Shown here: positions 22,171-32,690 of the stretch, one piece after another
How positions within the stretch are numbered: position 1 is the stretch's first letter
How the letters are laid out: the number at the start of each line of letters is the position of its first letter
Assembly: GCA_022376925.1 (NCBI GenBank)
Contig: JAIOJX010000004.1
Span: forward strand, 173,257,501-173,321,500
Origin: Tragulus kanchil
Lineage: Eukaryota; Chordata; Mammalia; Artiodactyla; Tragulidae
Direction: 5' to 3'
Length of the DNA stretch: 64,000 bases
Made by a program: the position numbers and the translations under genes
The notes under the pieces: model-generated
What the model was told of the DNA's origin: nothing
The model's input: only the letters and a program-made list of their open reading frames with translations
Databases searched by the model: none

Positions 22171-24382
22171 CCCACCATGCCCAGAGCATTTCCCTGCTAA
22201 ACCCTCAGTCTCAATTTCACTTTGGAATTTCACGTCTCTGTTTTTTTCCAGTTCCCCAACCACGGTCAGACTCCACGCCCCTGCCTTGGGAGCTCAGAGT
22301 CTAAACCACGAAACCTCCAGGGTAGCCTTCCCTTTCTGTTTTGTTTGCTCAGAACTTGTCCCCGGGTCTCTTTATATTTCAAATCTCAATTTAAATGCCA
22401 CCCCCCCCCCCCCGGGGCACCCTCTCGGATCCCTGGGAGCTCCCGAGGCCCCGGGCCAGGGGCTGCAGACACAGTGCCTGCGCTCCAGGGCTCCGCAGCC
22501 TGCTGTGGCCAATGGAGCTGCAATGGGGTGAGGCCAGCAGGAGAGACCTCCACAGGGAGGCACGGGTGTGCCCGAGCACTGGAAAGGGCCGCTGTCCCCT
22601 TTCTAGGAGGCTGTGAACGTGACCCGGGGAGATGGATGAGGGACACGATGCCTGAAGAAATCGAGGGCCAGACATCGGTGAGAAACAGAAACCCCTCCCG
22701 TCCCCAGACTTCCACTGGCTCCCGCTCAGAGCTGCCCGACGGCAGGGCCAGCAGCTTCCTTTGCAGCCCAGGCTCCGGGTGCCTGTCCCTGGGGACGACG
22801 TGGAGCCTGCAAACCACGCATATCACGGAGCCTTGTCTTGTGGCTGAAACACAGTGATGTCCCGAGGAGAGGAGACTCCGGGCACGGGTGACTTGGGAGG
22901 ACAGTTCTGGCCTGGCCGGAGGCCCCACCCCTGCGGGAGAGCAGAATTCTCCGGACGCTTCCCCACTGACTGTCTCGCCCCCTCCATAACCTGCAGGAAT
23001 CCCCTTTGCTGTCGCCCCTCGCGATCCACCCTGCCCCTGTGAATCCAGGTGAACAGAGAAAAATGGCACCTAATTAAGCAAGGACAAGCTGCTGGAGTTC
23101 TTGGAAACTTATTTCCCTCTGCAAGTTAATAATCTCTATCGATCACCCCTTTCAGGGCAAATAATTCACCCTGGGAGACAGTGGCAGTGTGCATTGTACC
23201 TGATTCATCTTAAATGGCTTTGAACTTTTAAAATGTCCCCCTTTAGCTGTGGAGTTGAAATAACTCAGAATTCATAGATCTCCACCCTGCCCAGAGCATT
23301 TCCTGCTAAACCCTCAGTCTCAATTTCACTTTGGAATTTCACGTCTCTGTTTTTTTCCAGTTCCCCAACCACGGTCAGACTCCACGCCCCTGCCTTGGGA
23401 GCTCAGAGTCTAAACCACGAAACCTCCAGGGTAGCCTTCCCTTTCTGTTTTGTTTGCTCAGAACTTGTCCCCGGGTCTCTTTATATTTCAAATCTCAATT
23501 TAAATGCCACCCCCCCCCCCCGGGGCACCCTCTCGGATCCCTGGGAGCTCCCGAGGCCCCGGGCCAGGGGCTGCAGACACAGTGCCTGCGCTCCAGGGCT
23601 CCGCAGCCTGCTGTGGCCAATGGAGCTGCAATGGGGTGAGGCCAGCAGGAGAGACCTCCACAGGGAGGCACGGGTGTGCCCGAGCACTGGAAAGGGCCGC
23701 TGTCCCCTTTCTAGGAGGCTGTGAACGTGCCCCGGGGGAGATGGATGAGGGACACGATGCCTGAAGAAATCGAGGGCCAGACATCGGTGAGAAACAGAAA
23801 CCCCTCCCGTCCCCAGACTTCCACTGGCTCCCGCTCAGAGCTGCCCGACGGCAGGGCCAGCAGCTTCCTTTGCAGCCCAGGCTCCGGGTGCCTGTCCCTG
23901 GGGACGACGTGGAGCCTGCAAACCACGCATATCACGGAGCCTTGTCTTGTGGCTGAAACACAGTGATGTCCCGAGGAGAGGAGACTCCGGGCACGGGTGA
24001 CTTGGGAGGACAGTTCTGGCCTGGCCGGAGGCCCCACCCCTGCGGGAGAGCAGAATTCTCCGGACGCTTCCCCACTGACTGTCTCGCCCCCTCCATAACC
24101 TGCAGGAATCCCCTTTGCTGTCGCCCCTCGCGATCCACCCTGCCCCTGTGAATCCAGGTGAACAGAGAAAAATGGCACCTAATTAAGCAAGGACAAGCTG
24201 CTGGAGTTCTTGGAAACTTATTTCCCTCTGCAAGTTAATAATCTCTATCGATCACCCCTTTCAGGGCAAATAATTCACCCTGGGAGACAGTGGCAGTGTG
24301 CATTGTACCTGATTCATCTTAAATGGCTTTGAACTTTTAAAATGTCCCCCTTTAGCTGTGGAGTTGAAATAACTCAGAATTC
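22171..24382. repeat. Tandem duplication 6 (copy 1 22171-23273, copy 2 23282-24382)
   Basis: Offset 1110 then 1109 bp. Copy 1 ends at CTCAGAATTC, followed by about 8 unmatched bases (ATAGATCT), then copy 2 begins at CCACCCTGCCCAGAGCATT. The true continuation at 24382 is TGATAACGG. The poly-C run (16 against 15 C) and GACCCGGGGAG against GCCCCGGGGGAG are small interior differences. Confidence 0.95.
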
Positions 24383-24459
24383 TGATAACGGTTGTAATTA
24401 TAGCTGCGTGTAGTTCATACCGATGATCTCCTAGACACTCCCCATCCACTCTCACTGCT

Positions 24460-24620
24460 TCCCAGAACTCCTCTGCAAGCCAGGAATTACAGTTTGTGTG
24501 TCGAAGAGATGGGGGGTGACTGAGAGAGGTTGGGGACTGACATACAGAGAGAGGAAGTAATTTACTTAAGGTCACACAGCTGGATGGATTTGAGCTAAAC
24601 CTGCTGGCCCAGCCCCAGCG
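24460..24620 (+). mobile_element. MIR SINE fragment
   Basis: CAGAGAGAGGAAGTAATTTA, CTTAAGGTCACACAGCTGGA and GAGCTAAACCTGCTGGCCCA follow the MIR sense order (cagagaggttaagtaacttgcc..aaggtcacacagct..gattcgaacccaggc). Confidence 0.6.
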
Positions 24621-24837
24621 TCCCCTATCCTCCAGTGAGGCTCTGATTCAAGGACCTAGGAGTGGGGAAAGACCTTAAGCACATCCTCACTGCTCTTTAA
24701 TTTTTATTTTATACCGGAGCATAGCTTCTCCTATGCCTTCGGATGTGGGGTATCTCTTTTCAATGGATTCTAACATCCTCCTGTTGATAGTTGTTTGGCA
24801 GCTAGTTGCAATTTTGGTCTCCTCTCAGGAGAAGATG

Positions 24838-25912
24838 ATCTACTTGTGCTTCATTGACTATGCTACAGCCTTTGACAGTGTGGATCACAACAAACTGTGG
24901 AAAACTGTAAGAGATGGGAGACCAGACCACCTTCCCTGCCTCCTGTGAAACCTGTATGCAGGACAAGAAGCAACAGTTAGAACTGGACATGACAACGGAC
25001 TGGTTCCAAATTGGGAGAGGAGAACGTCAGGGCTGTACACTGTCACCCTACTTATTTAACTTCTACGCAGAGAACATCATGCGAAATGCTGGCCTGGATG
25101 AAGCACAAGCTGGAGTCAGGATTGCTGGGAGAAATGCCAATAACCTCAGGCATGCAGATGACACCACCCCTATGGCAGGAAGTGAAGAGCAACTAAAGAT
25201 GAAGGTGAAAGAGGAGAGGGAAACAGCTGGCCCAAGACTCAACATTCAAAACACGAAGAGCATGGCGTCCGGTCCCATCACTTCATGGCAAACAGAAGGG
25301 CAAACAATGGAAACAGTGACAGACTTTATTTTCTTGGACTCCCAAATCACCGCGAATGATGACTGCAGCCATGAAACTAAAAGACGCTTGCTTCTTGGAA
25401 GAAAAGCCACGATAAACTTAGGCAGTGTATTCAAAAGCTGAGACATCACTCTGGAGAGAGACGCCTGTAGTGTCAAAGCTATGGTTTTCCCGGTATTCAT
25501 GTATGGATGTGAGAGCTGGGCCATGAGGAAGACTGAGCACTGAAGAACTGATGCTTTTGAACGGTGGTGCTGGAGAAGGCTCTTGAGAGTCCCTTGGATG
25601 GCAAGGAGATCAAACCCGTCCATCCTAAAGGAAATCAATGCTGAAGATTCACTGGAAGGACTGATGCTGAAACTGAAGCTCCAATACTTTGGCGTGAAGA
25701 GATGAATCTCTGGAAAAGACCTGGGCGCTGGGAAAACAGAAGGCAGAAGGAGAAGGGGACGACAGAGGACGTGATGGTTGGATGGCGTCACTGAGTCAAT
25801 GGACCTGAGTTTGAGCAAGCTCCAGGAGATGGTGAAGGCCAGGAAGCCTGGTGGGCTGCAGTCCACGGCTTCACAAAGGGTCGACCTCGACTGAGGGACT
25901 GAACTGAACTTG
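24838..25912 (+). mobile_element. BovB LINE ORF2 reverse-transcriptase fragment
   Basis: It enters ORF2 at CFIDYATAFDSVDHNKLW (RT motif with the first catalytic Asp). A second frame from 24914 holds ERQGCTLSPYLFNFYAENIM, then LRHADDTTPMAG at the catalytic (Y/F)ADD position, where the aromatic is replaced by His, and CSHETKRRLLLGRKATINLG. A stop after about 24947 and frame changes make it inactive. It ends with the BovB tail GAGGGACTGAACTGAACTT. The 5' three-quarters of the element is missing. Confidence 0.9.
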
Positions 25913-27091
25913 GCTATCTTAGGGCTCACTTTCATGAAGCGGTCGGATCGCACATTCCGTGAGTTTGGACAAAAGTTAGTGAAGTATCCATCAGGAAAAC
26001 TGTAAGAGATGGGAGACCAGACCACCTTCCCTGCCTCCTGTGAAACCTGTATGCAGGACAAGAAGCAACAGTTAGAACTGGACATGACAACGGACTGGTT
26101 CCAAATTGGGAGAGGAGAACGTCAGGGCTGTACACTGTCACCCTACTTATTTAACTTCTACGCAGAGAACATCATGCGAAATGCTGGCCTGGATGAAGCA
26201 CAAGCTGGAGTCAGGATTGCTGGGAGAAATGCCAATAACCTCAGGCATGCAGATGACACCACCCCTATGGCAGGAAGTGAAGAGCAACTAAAGATGAAGG
26301 TGAAAGAGGAGAGGGAAACAGCTGGCCCAAGACTCAACATTCAAAACACGAAGAGCATGGCGTCCGGTCCCATCACTTCATGGCAAACAGAAGGGCAAAC
26401 AATGGAAACAGTGACAGACTTTATTTTCTTGGACTCCCAAATCACCGCGAATGATGACTGCAGCCATGAAACTAAAAGACGCTTGCTTCTTGGAAGAAAA
26501 GCCACGATAAACTTAGGCAGTGTATTCAAAAGCTGAGACATCACTCTGGAGAGACGCCTGTAGTGTCAAAGCTATGGTTTTCCCGGTATTCATGTATGGA
26601 TGTGAGAGCTGGGCCATGAGGAAGACTGAGCACTGAAGAACTGATGCTTTTGAACGGTGGTGCTGGAGAAGGCTCTTGAGAGTCCCTTGGATGGCAAGGA
26701 GATCAAACCCGTCCATCCTAAAGGAAATCAATGCTGAAGATTCACTGGAAGGACTGATGCTGAAACTGAAGCTCCAATACTTTGGCGTGAAGAGATGAAT
26801 CTCTGGAAAAGACCTGGGCGCTGGGAAAACAGAAGGCAGAAGGAGAAGGGGACGACAGAGGACGTGATGGTTGGATGGCGTCACTGAGTCAATGGACCTG
26901 AGTTTGAGCAAGCTCCAGGAGATGGTGAAGGCCAGGAAGCCTGGTGGGCTGCAGTCCACGGCTTCACAAAGGGTCGACCTCGACTGAGGGACTGAACTGA
27001 ACTTGGCTATCTTAGGGCTCACTTTCATGAAGACGGTCGGATCGCACATTCCCGTGAGTTTGGACAAAAGTATAGTGACATGTATCCATCA
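24899..27091. repeat. Tandem duplication 7 (copy 1 24899-25993, copy 2 25994-27091)
   Basis: Offset 1095 bp. Copy 1's last 60 bp are degraded relative to copy 2 (GAAGCGGTCGG against GAAGACGGTCGG, CATTCCGTG against CATTCCCGTG, AAAGTTAGTGAAGTATCC against AAAGTATAGTGACATGTATCC). Copy 2 then starts at GGAAAACTGTAAGAG in mid-BovB. Confidence 0.95.
25994..27010 (+). mobile_element. BovB RT fragment, second copy
   Basis: Repeats 24899-25912 nearly base for base (ERQGCTLSPYLFNFYAENIM and HADD again), differing by a lost GA pair in GGAGAGAGACGCC. Shared private mutations show it is the same insertion copied, not a second BovB element. Confidence 0.9.
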
Positions 27092-27235
27092 CTATTCAAA
27101 GTATCTTTACTGCTCATAAAAACGTCTGTCCTCTGTGCATGATCTCCCTGCAAACTTCTGGCAACCACTGACCACTCTGTAGTCTCCATAGTCTTGCCTT
27201 TTCCAGAAGGACGTTTAGCTGGAATCTATTATTTT
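27062..27235 (-). mobile_element. L1M-like 3' end, minus strand (duplicated at 28167-28340)
   Basis: AACTTCTGGCAACCACTGAC, CACTCTGTAGTCTCCATAGT and CTTGCCTTTTCCAGAAGGAC follow the antisense order of an old L1M 3' UTR (ggcaaccactaatctactttctgtctc..gcctattctgga). Confidence 0.55.
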
Positions 27236-27744
27236 TCTCTTTTTCTTTATCCTTGCAAAAAGAGGTTAAATCCTTAACAGAACCACTTCTGGCCCCCCAC
27301 GTGTGGACTGGCCAGGCTCCAGGCGGCAGGTTCCTCTACCAAACACGTCCAGTCCTAGCCCTGTCCACTGGCCTTGCCCAGAGGCCACGTGGAGGCCAGG
27401 GGGACACGTGTTGGGTATTGTTTGTTGGAAACCCACGAGTTCTGTGCTCCTGGTCACGACGAATTCAGGCGCCTGCTGGACGTGTTGTAAATCTTTATCA
27501 TTTTTGAACAAACAGCTTTTTCATTTTGTCCAGAGCCCTGTAAATTATGCAGTTGGTTCTGCCTCAGCCCTGACCTCTTCCCTCCAGCAAAGACTCTCAG
27601 AACTGGACTTCCTAGGGTTTTGGACACTTGACATAATCTTAGTTAATATCTCTGTATTTTTCTGACCTAACAACTCCTAGACGTTATTGCTTCCTGGCAG
27701 TAAAGTTTCTGGCAACAAAGAATGTCCTTGTAAGACGTTCTTTT
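27236..27744. other. Unique DNA (repeated at 28341-28850)
   Basis: No gene. Both-strand frames of 80-120 codons recur only because of duplication 8. Confidence 0.45.
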
Positions 27745-27781
27745 GGGGCAAACAAACACCCGTTTGAAAAAATTTGGCGGG

Positions 27782-28107
27782 GGAGAAGGCTCTTGAGAGT
27801 GGACAAGGAGATCAAACCCGTCCATCAAGGAAATCAATGCTGAAGATTCACTGGAAGGACTGATGCTGAAACTGAAGCTCCAATACTTTGGCGTGAAGAG
27901 ATGAATCTCTGGAAAAGACCTGGGCGCTGGGAAAACAGAAGGCAGAAGGAGAAGGGACGACAGAGGAGGAGATGGTTGGATGGCGTCACTGAGTCAATGG
28001 ACCTGAGTTTGAGCAAGCTCCAGGAGATGGTGAAGGCCAGGAAGCCTGGTGGGCTGCAGTCCACGGCTTCACAAAGGGTCGACCTCGACTGAGGGACTGA
28101 ACTGAAC
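27782..28107 (+). mobile_element. BovB 3' end, third copy
   Basis: Third occurrence of the segment also at about 25570-25912 and 26665-27010, beginning in degraded form at GGAGAAGGCTCTTGAGAG and ending at the same GGGACTGAACTGAACTT tail. Confidence 0.9.
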
Positions 28108-28849
28108 TTGGCTATCTTAGGGCTCACTTTCATGAAGACGGTCGGATCGCACATTCCCGTGAGTTTGGACAAAAGTATAGTGACATGTATCCATCACTAT
28201 TCAAAGTATCTTTACTGCTCATAAAAACGTCTGTCCTCTGTGCATGATCTCCCTGCAAACTTCTGGCAACCACTGACCACTCTGTAGTCTCCATAGTCTT
28301 GCCTTTTCCAGAAGGACGTTTAGCTGGAATCTATTATTTTTCTCTTTTTCTTTATCCTTGCAAAAAGAGGTTAAATCCTTAACAGAACCACTTCTGGCCC
28401 CCCACGTGTGGACTGGCCAGGCTCCAGGCGGCAGGTTCCTCTACCAAACACGTCCAGTCCTAGCCCTGTCCACTGGCCTTGCCCAGAGGCCACGTGGAGG
28501 CCAGGGGGACACGTGTTGGGTATTGTTTGTTGGAAACCCACGAGTTCTGTGCTCCTGGTCACGACGAATTCAGGCGCCTGCTGGACGTGTTGTAAATCTT
28601 TATCATTTTTGAACAAACAGCTTTTTCATTTTGTCCAGAGCCCTGTAAATTATGCAGTTGGTTCTGCCTCAGCCCTGACCTCTTCCCTCCAGCAAAGACT
28701 CTCAGAACTGGACTTCCTAGGGTTTTGGACACTTGACATAATCTTAGTTAATATCTCTGTATTTTTCTGACCTAACAACTCCTAGACGTTATTGCTTCCC
28801 TGGCAGTAAAGTTTCTGGCAACAAAGAATGTCCTTGTAAGACGTTCTTT

Positions 28850-29045
28850 TTATTAAGAGAGGCAATATTGTCAATGAAGATTCAAACACAGGCCCTGTTT
28901 GAATTAGGGAGTGATTATTCCCATTAAGAAGAGGTTCTCGTTTTTAGAAAATGATTCCGTATGGAATTCCTTTAAATAGCCGGCTTTCCTAATGCATTTT
29001 TAATGTGCTTCAACATATTAAAAATTATTTACACGCAGGCTTCTT
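28850..29045. other. AT-rich non-repetitive island, candidate conserved element (second copy 29983-30145)
   Basis: Balanced AT-rich sequence between GC-rich blocks, with TAATGCATTTTTAATGTGC, AAAATTATTTACACGC and GATTATTCCCATTAAG. It has no repeat signature and no coding frame. The type of base composition and homeodomain-like cores suggest, but do not prove, a conserved non-coding element. Confidence 0.3.
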
Positions 29046-29445
29046 GCGTCTGTTTATGTACCCAGCACACCAAGAGCTCCTGCTCTGTGCCCGCCCACAG
29101 CGTTTAGGAGGGATTGTGGCTGGTGGAGCAGGGGAAGGAGGGCCCCTCCGCCTGATGGAGGTCACCCAGGGTGTTTTCCCAAAGCGGTGGAGGCCAGACA
29201 AACGGACTGCTAGGACGCCCTGGGGCCTGCCGGGCGGGCGCGGCGGGAATGGGAATTCCAGGGACAGGAAGACCCGTGAAGAGGTTTGCAGGTTTGCAAG
29301 CGGAGGGGGGACTCTGTGAAGACCCCAGGCTTTGTGTCTGGGAGAGGGTCCCGCGGGGAGAGGCCCCGTTGGCAGCGCAGCAAGGGCCCTCCTGGTGACC
29401 TGAGGAGCTAGGCTTAGGAAAGAGAAGAGAGCCAGCCCCAGAGCC

Positions 29446-29697
29446 GTGTTCTGGGAAGATGACTGCCGGCTGGAGGTCAAGGAGACCCAGGACGAGCCGC
29501 CCAACGAGCTGGAGTGTGACGAGTGTCTGGGGCCGAGGAGGACAGCAGCACCTGCATGTCGCCCGAGGTCAAGGCCAGCGACTAGACGGCCTGCAACGGG
29601 GTCAGCGTGCACCTGTCGGGCAACATTCCTCACACTGGAACTGGAGACGGACGGGTTGCGGTGCCAGTGATCCGGCTTCCTTGGAGGAAATCTGCTG
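29446..29697 (+). pseudogene. Possible pseudogene fragment, unidentified (second copy 30546-30797)
   Basis: A codon-like GC3-rich tract. One frame reads EDDCRLEVKETQDEPPNELE then CDECLG. A +1 shift continues as AEEDSSTCMSPEVKASD, a stop (TAG), then TACNGVSVHLSGNIP. The change of frame plus the in-frame stop would fit a decayed exon or processed copy. I do not recognise the parent gene, and chance composition is a real alternative. Confidence 0.3.
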
Positions 29698-29712
29698 AAT
29701 GTGGATGCAGTG

Positions 29713-29892
29713 GGGGCTTCCCCGGCAGCTCGGCTGGTAAGGAATCCGCCTGAGATGCAGGGGACCCGGGTTGATTCCTGGTCGGGAAGAGCTCCTGCAG
29801 AAGAGAGGCTACCCGCTCCAGCGTGCTTGGGCTTCCCTGGTGGCTCCGTCGGTAAAGAGTCCACCTGCAACGTGAGAGACGTCCATCCCATC
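29713..29892 (+). mobile_element. Bov-tA SINE pair (duplicated at 30813-30992)
   Basis: First unit: GGGGCTTCCCCGGCAGCTCG, GTAAGGAATCCGCCTGAGAT, GCAGGGGACCCGGGTTGATT, GAGGCTACCCGCTCCAGCGT. A second tRNA-like head begins at GGGCTTCCCTGGTGGCTCCG with GTAAAGAGTCCACCTGCAAC. This head-to-head-style dimer is typical of Bov-tA3. Confidence 0.8.
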
Positions 29893-31044
29893 TGCCTTTC
29901 CCGCCATGTGCCGAGCAGAAGGAGCTCCTGACGAGGGGGCGCCTTTTAGAAAATTTTGATTCCGAAATGGACAATTGCAAAAATTCAAACACAGGCCCTG
30001 TTTGAATTAGGGAGTGATTATTCCCATTAAGAAGAGGTTCTCGTTTTTAGAAAATGATTCCGTATGGAATTCCTTTAAATAAGGCTTTCCTAATGCATTT
30101 TTAATGTGCTTCAACATATTAAAAATTATTTACACGCAGGCTTCTTGCGTCTGTTTATGTACCCAGCACACCAAGAGCTCCTGCTCTGTGCCCGCCCACA
30201 GCGTTTAGGAGGGATTGTGGCTGGTGGAGCAGGGGAAGGAGGGCCCCTCCGCCTGATGGAGGTCACCCAGGGTGTTTTCCCAAAGCGGTGGAGGCCAGAC
30301 AAACGGACTGCTAGGACGCCCTGGGGCCTGCCGGGCGGGCGGGGCGGAATGGGAATTCCAGGGACAGGAAGACCCGTGAAGAGGTTTGCAGGTTTGCAAG
30401 CGGAGGGGGGACTCTGTGAAGACCCCAGGCTTTGTGTCTGGGAGAGGGTCCCGCGGGGAGAGGCCCCGTTGGCAGCGCAGCAAGGGCCCTCCTGGTGACC
30501 TGAGGAGCTAGGCTTAGGAAAGAGAAGAGAGCCAGCCCCAGAGCCGTGTTCTGGGAAGATGACTGCCGGCTGGAGGTCAAGGAGACCCAGGACGAGCCGC
30601 CCAACGAGCTGGAGTGTGACGAGTGTCTGGGGCCGAGGAGGACAGCAGCACCTGCATGTCGCCCGAGGTCAAGGCCAGCGACTAGACGGCCTGCAACGGG
30701 GTCAGCGTGCACCTGTCGGGCAACATTCCTCACACTGGAACTGGAGACGGACGGGTTGCGGTGCCAGTGATCCGGCTTCCTTGGAGGAAATCTGCTGAAT
30801 GTGGATGCAGTGGGGGCTTCCCCGGCAGCTCGGCTGGTAAGGAATCCGCCTGAGATGCAGGGGACCCGGGTTGATTCCTGGTCGGGAAGAGCTCCTGCAG
30901 AAGAGAGGCTACCCGCTCCAGCGTGCTTGGGCTTCCCTGGTGGCTCCGTCGGTAAAGAGTCCACCTGCAACGTGAGAGACGTCCATCCCATCTGCCTTTC
31001 CCGCCATGTGCCGAGCAGAAGGAGCTCCTGACGAGGGGGCGCCT

Positions 31045-31599
31045 GCCCCAGCTCCTGCAGCATCCCGGGCAGGCGGGCGACGTGGCCCCCCGGGTGAGAC
31101 TCCGCCAAGGCTGAGTGACAGAAGCGCTTAGAGGCCACGAGCACTGGAGCCTGGCATGCCCTGGCTCGGCTCCCAGCTCTCCTTCCTTGCTCACTGGGCG
31201 GCAGGAACTGAATTCAGCGTCTCCTCCACGCCTCTGACTGCATGGGGTTCACACCCCGCCCTCCCAGACACGGAGACCAAGCTCACGTTTTGATGAGACC
31301 CTCTCATGCAGGAGGCCCCTGTCCACTGACTGCATTTGGCAGGGGCGGACACTGGGCCTAGTTTAGGAAGCTCAACCAGGCCCCGCACCTCATCCAGAAA
31401 GGCTCACGTGGGGGACCCAAGGGATGGAAAGGGGTGGAGGGTCAGGGTAAATGGACCCTGGCCCCAGCTGCACCACCAGCTCACACAGAGAAGCTGCCCA
31501 GCTCCCAGGGTCTCGGTGCCCTTGGATGAGGGGGCAGAGTGGAGAGAAATAACTCCAGACTCCCCACCTCACAGAATATTGAGCGCCTCTAGTGAAAAT
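31045..31599. other. Intergenic, no feature recognised
   Basis: Unique GC-rich DNA with no exon, RNA gene or repeat recognised. Confidence 0.45.
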
Positions 31600-31600
31600 G

Positions 31601-31735
31601 AGGGCTTCCCAGGTGGCTCAGCGGTAAGGAATCCGTCGGCCAAGGCAGGAGAGGCCGAAGATGCAGCTGTGACCCCCCGATGCCGGTGGGGAAGATCCCT
31701 GGAGGAGGAAATGGCAATCTGCTCCAGTGTTCTGT
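31601..31735 (+). mobile_element. Bov-tA SINE
   Basis: GAGGGCTTCCCAGGTGGCTC, AGCGGTAAGGAATCCGTCGG, GGGGAAGATCCCTGGAGGAG and GAAATGGCAATCTGCTCCAG. It ends where the tail of the next SINE begins. Confidence 0.8.
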
Positions 31736-31744
31736 TTTTAAAAT

Positions 31745-32056
31745 TTTGTGTATTTATTTATTGGCTCTGCGGGGTCTCCGTTGCCACGTGGGCTCTCTCT
31801 CTAGTTGCAGAGTCAGGGCGACCCTCCGGGTGCTGTGCAGGGCCTTCTGTGGCCGTGGCTTCTCTTGTGGAGCGCAGCTATCGGGTTCACGGGCCTTCGC
31901 GGCGGCGGCTCCCAGGCTCTAGGGCACAGAGGCAGTTGCCGTGGCGCACGGGCGTAGCTGCTCCGTGGCACGCGGGGTCTTCCTGGATCAGGGATGGAAC
32001 CGTGTCTCCTGTACCGGCGGGTGGATTCTTCACCACTGAGCCACCAGGGAAGCCCT
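31745..32056 (-). mobile_element. CHR-2 SINE, minus strand, full-length
   Basis: TGTATTTATTTATTGGCTCT (tail end), TCTCCGTTGCCACGTGGGCT, TTGTGGAGCGCAGC, CTCCGTGGCACGCGGGGTCT, then the head TTCACCACTGAGCCACCAGG and GAAGCCC. Confidence 0.85.
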
Positions 32057-32540
32057 GTGCTGCGTTTTCAGGAGATCTGAGACGCCCGTGGCCGTCTAGC
32101 CTTGGGTGAACAACTGTTTTGAAATTCTTCTCTGGCTGCTATCAGGCAAATCTTCAGAATGTTCAAATTCACATTTTTTTCTGACACACTTACCTTTCTC
32201 ATTCCTCTGATTTACAAGCCTTGAGCCATCTTCTAACTCTCCAGTAAATGAGCCGTTACTGCCGTGAGCATGGGCTCCTGGCCTGTCTCACTGTGACAAT
32301 AATGATGCTCATGTCATCATTGTGTGTTATCAAGAACTCAGAATTCCTTAACTACTAATTCACCAGTGACTGCCCCGTGGCAGTTGAAAGATTCTTTTCC
32401 GTGTCCTCTGCAGAGGGTGGCAAAGAAGGGACGAGGAGCCTGTAGCCCCACCTCCAGCCGACAGTGTTGTCTACTGGCCAGGGGGTCAGCCCTCTCCAGT
32501 GTTTGTTAGGCATCTTCTGTGGGGGAAAGCGCCTCTTTAT
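32057..32540. other. Intergenic, no feature recognised
   Basis: Mixed composition. Contains TGACAATAATGATGCTCATG and other AT-rich stretches, but no family or gene was identified. Confidence 0.4.
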
Positions 32541-32690
32541 TTTGTTTTACTAATTGCTGTTGGAGTCTAGTTGATGACAATATTGTGTTAGTTTCAGGTG
32601 TACAGCAAATTGTATCAGTTACAGGTATACCGACATCCACTCTTGTTTACATTCTTTTCCCATATAGGCCATTGTCGGGCGTCTTTTGCA
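32541..32690 (-). mobile_element. L1 3' UTR fragment, minus strand (duplicated at 33785-33905)
   Basis: TTGCTGTTGGAGTCTAGTTG, CAATATTGTGTTAGTTTCAG and GTGTACAGCAAATTGTATCA are the antisense of the ruminant L1 3' UTR. The second copy is 5 bp shorter at TGTATCAGTTACAGG (TGTATGCAGG). Confidence 0.75.

Larger units (their letters stand above)
26665..28850. repeat. Tandem duplication 8 (copy 1 26665-27744, copy 2 27782-28850)
   Basis: The offset is 1117 bp at the left edge and 1105 inside, since copy 2 lost about 12 bp in its first 170 bp (GAGAGTCCCTTGGATGGCAAGG to GAGAGTGGACAAGG). Between the copies is about 37 bp of filler (27745-27781) that resembles a deletion-riddled version of the true continuation at 28851-28910. 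It overlaps duplication 7, so 26665-27091 exists three times. Confidence 0.95.
28880..31044. repeat. Tandem duplication 9 (copy 1 28880-29944, copy 2 29983-31044)
   Basis: The offset is 1103, then 1101, then 1100 bp. Copy 1 ends at GAGGGGGCGCCT. About 38 bp of filler follow (29945-29982), its end resembling a degraded form of the sequence preceding copy 1 (GGACAATTGCAAAAATTC against GGCAATATTGTCAATGAAGATTC). Copy 2 lost bases in AAATAGCCGGC and in the GGGCGGGCGCGGCGGG run. Confidence 0.95.

Noticed and set aside
22396..22412. Poly-C run (16 C; 15 C in the second copy) as a meaningful variable repeat
   Set aside because: Homopolymer length is the least reliable kind of sequence call, and the difference lies within a suspect duplication.
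25994..28107. Three independent BovB insertions in a row
   Set aside because: The copies share the same breakpoints, the same HADD change and the same flanking L1M sequence, so they are one insertion multiplied by duplications 7 and 8.
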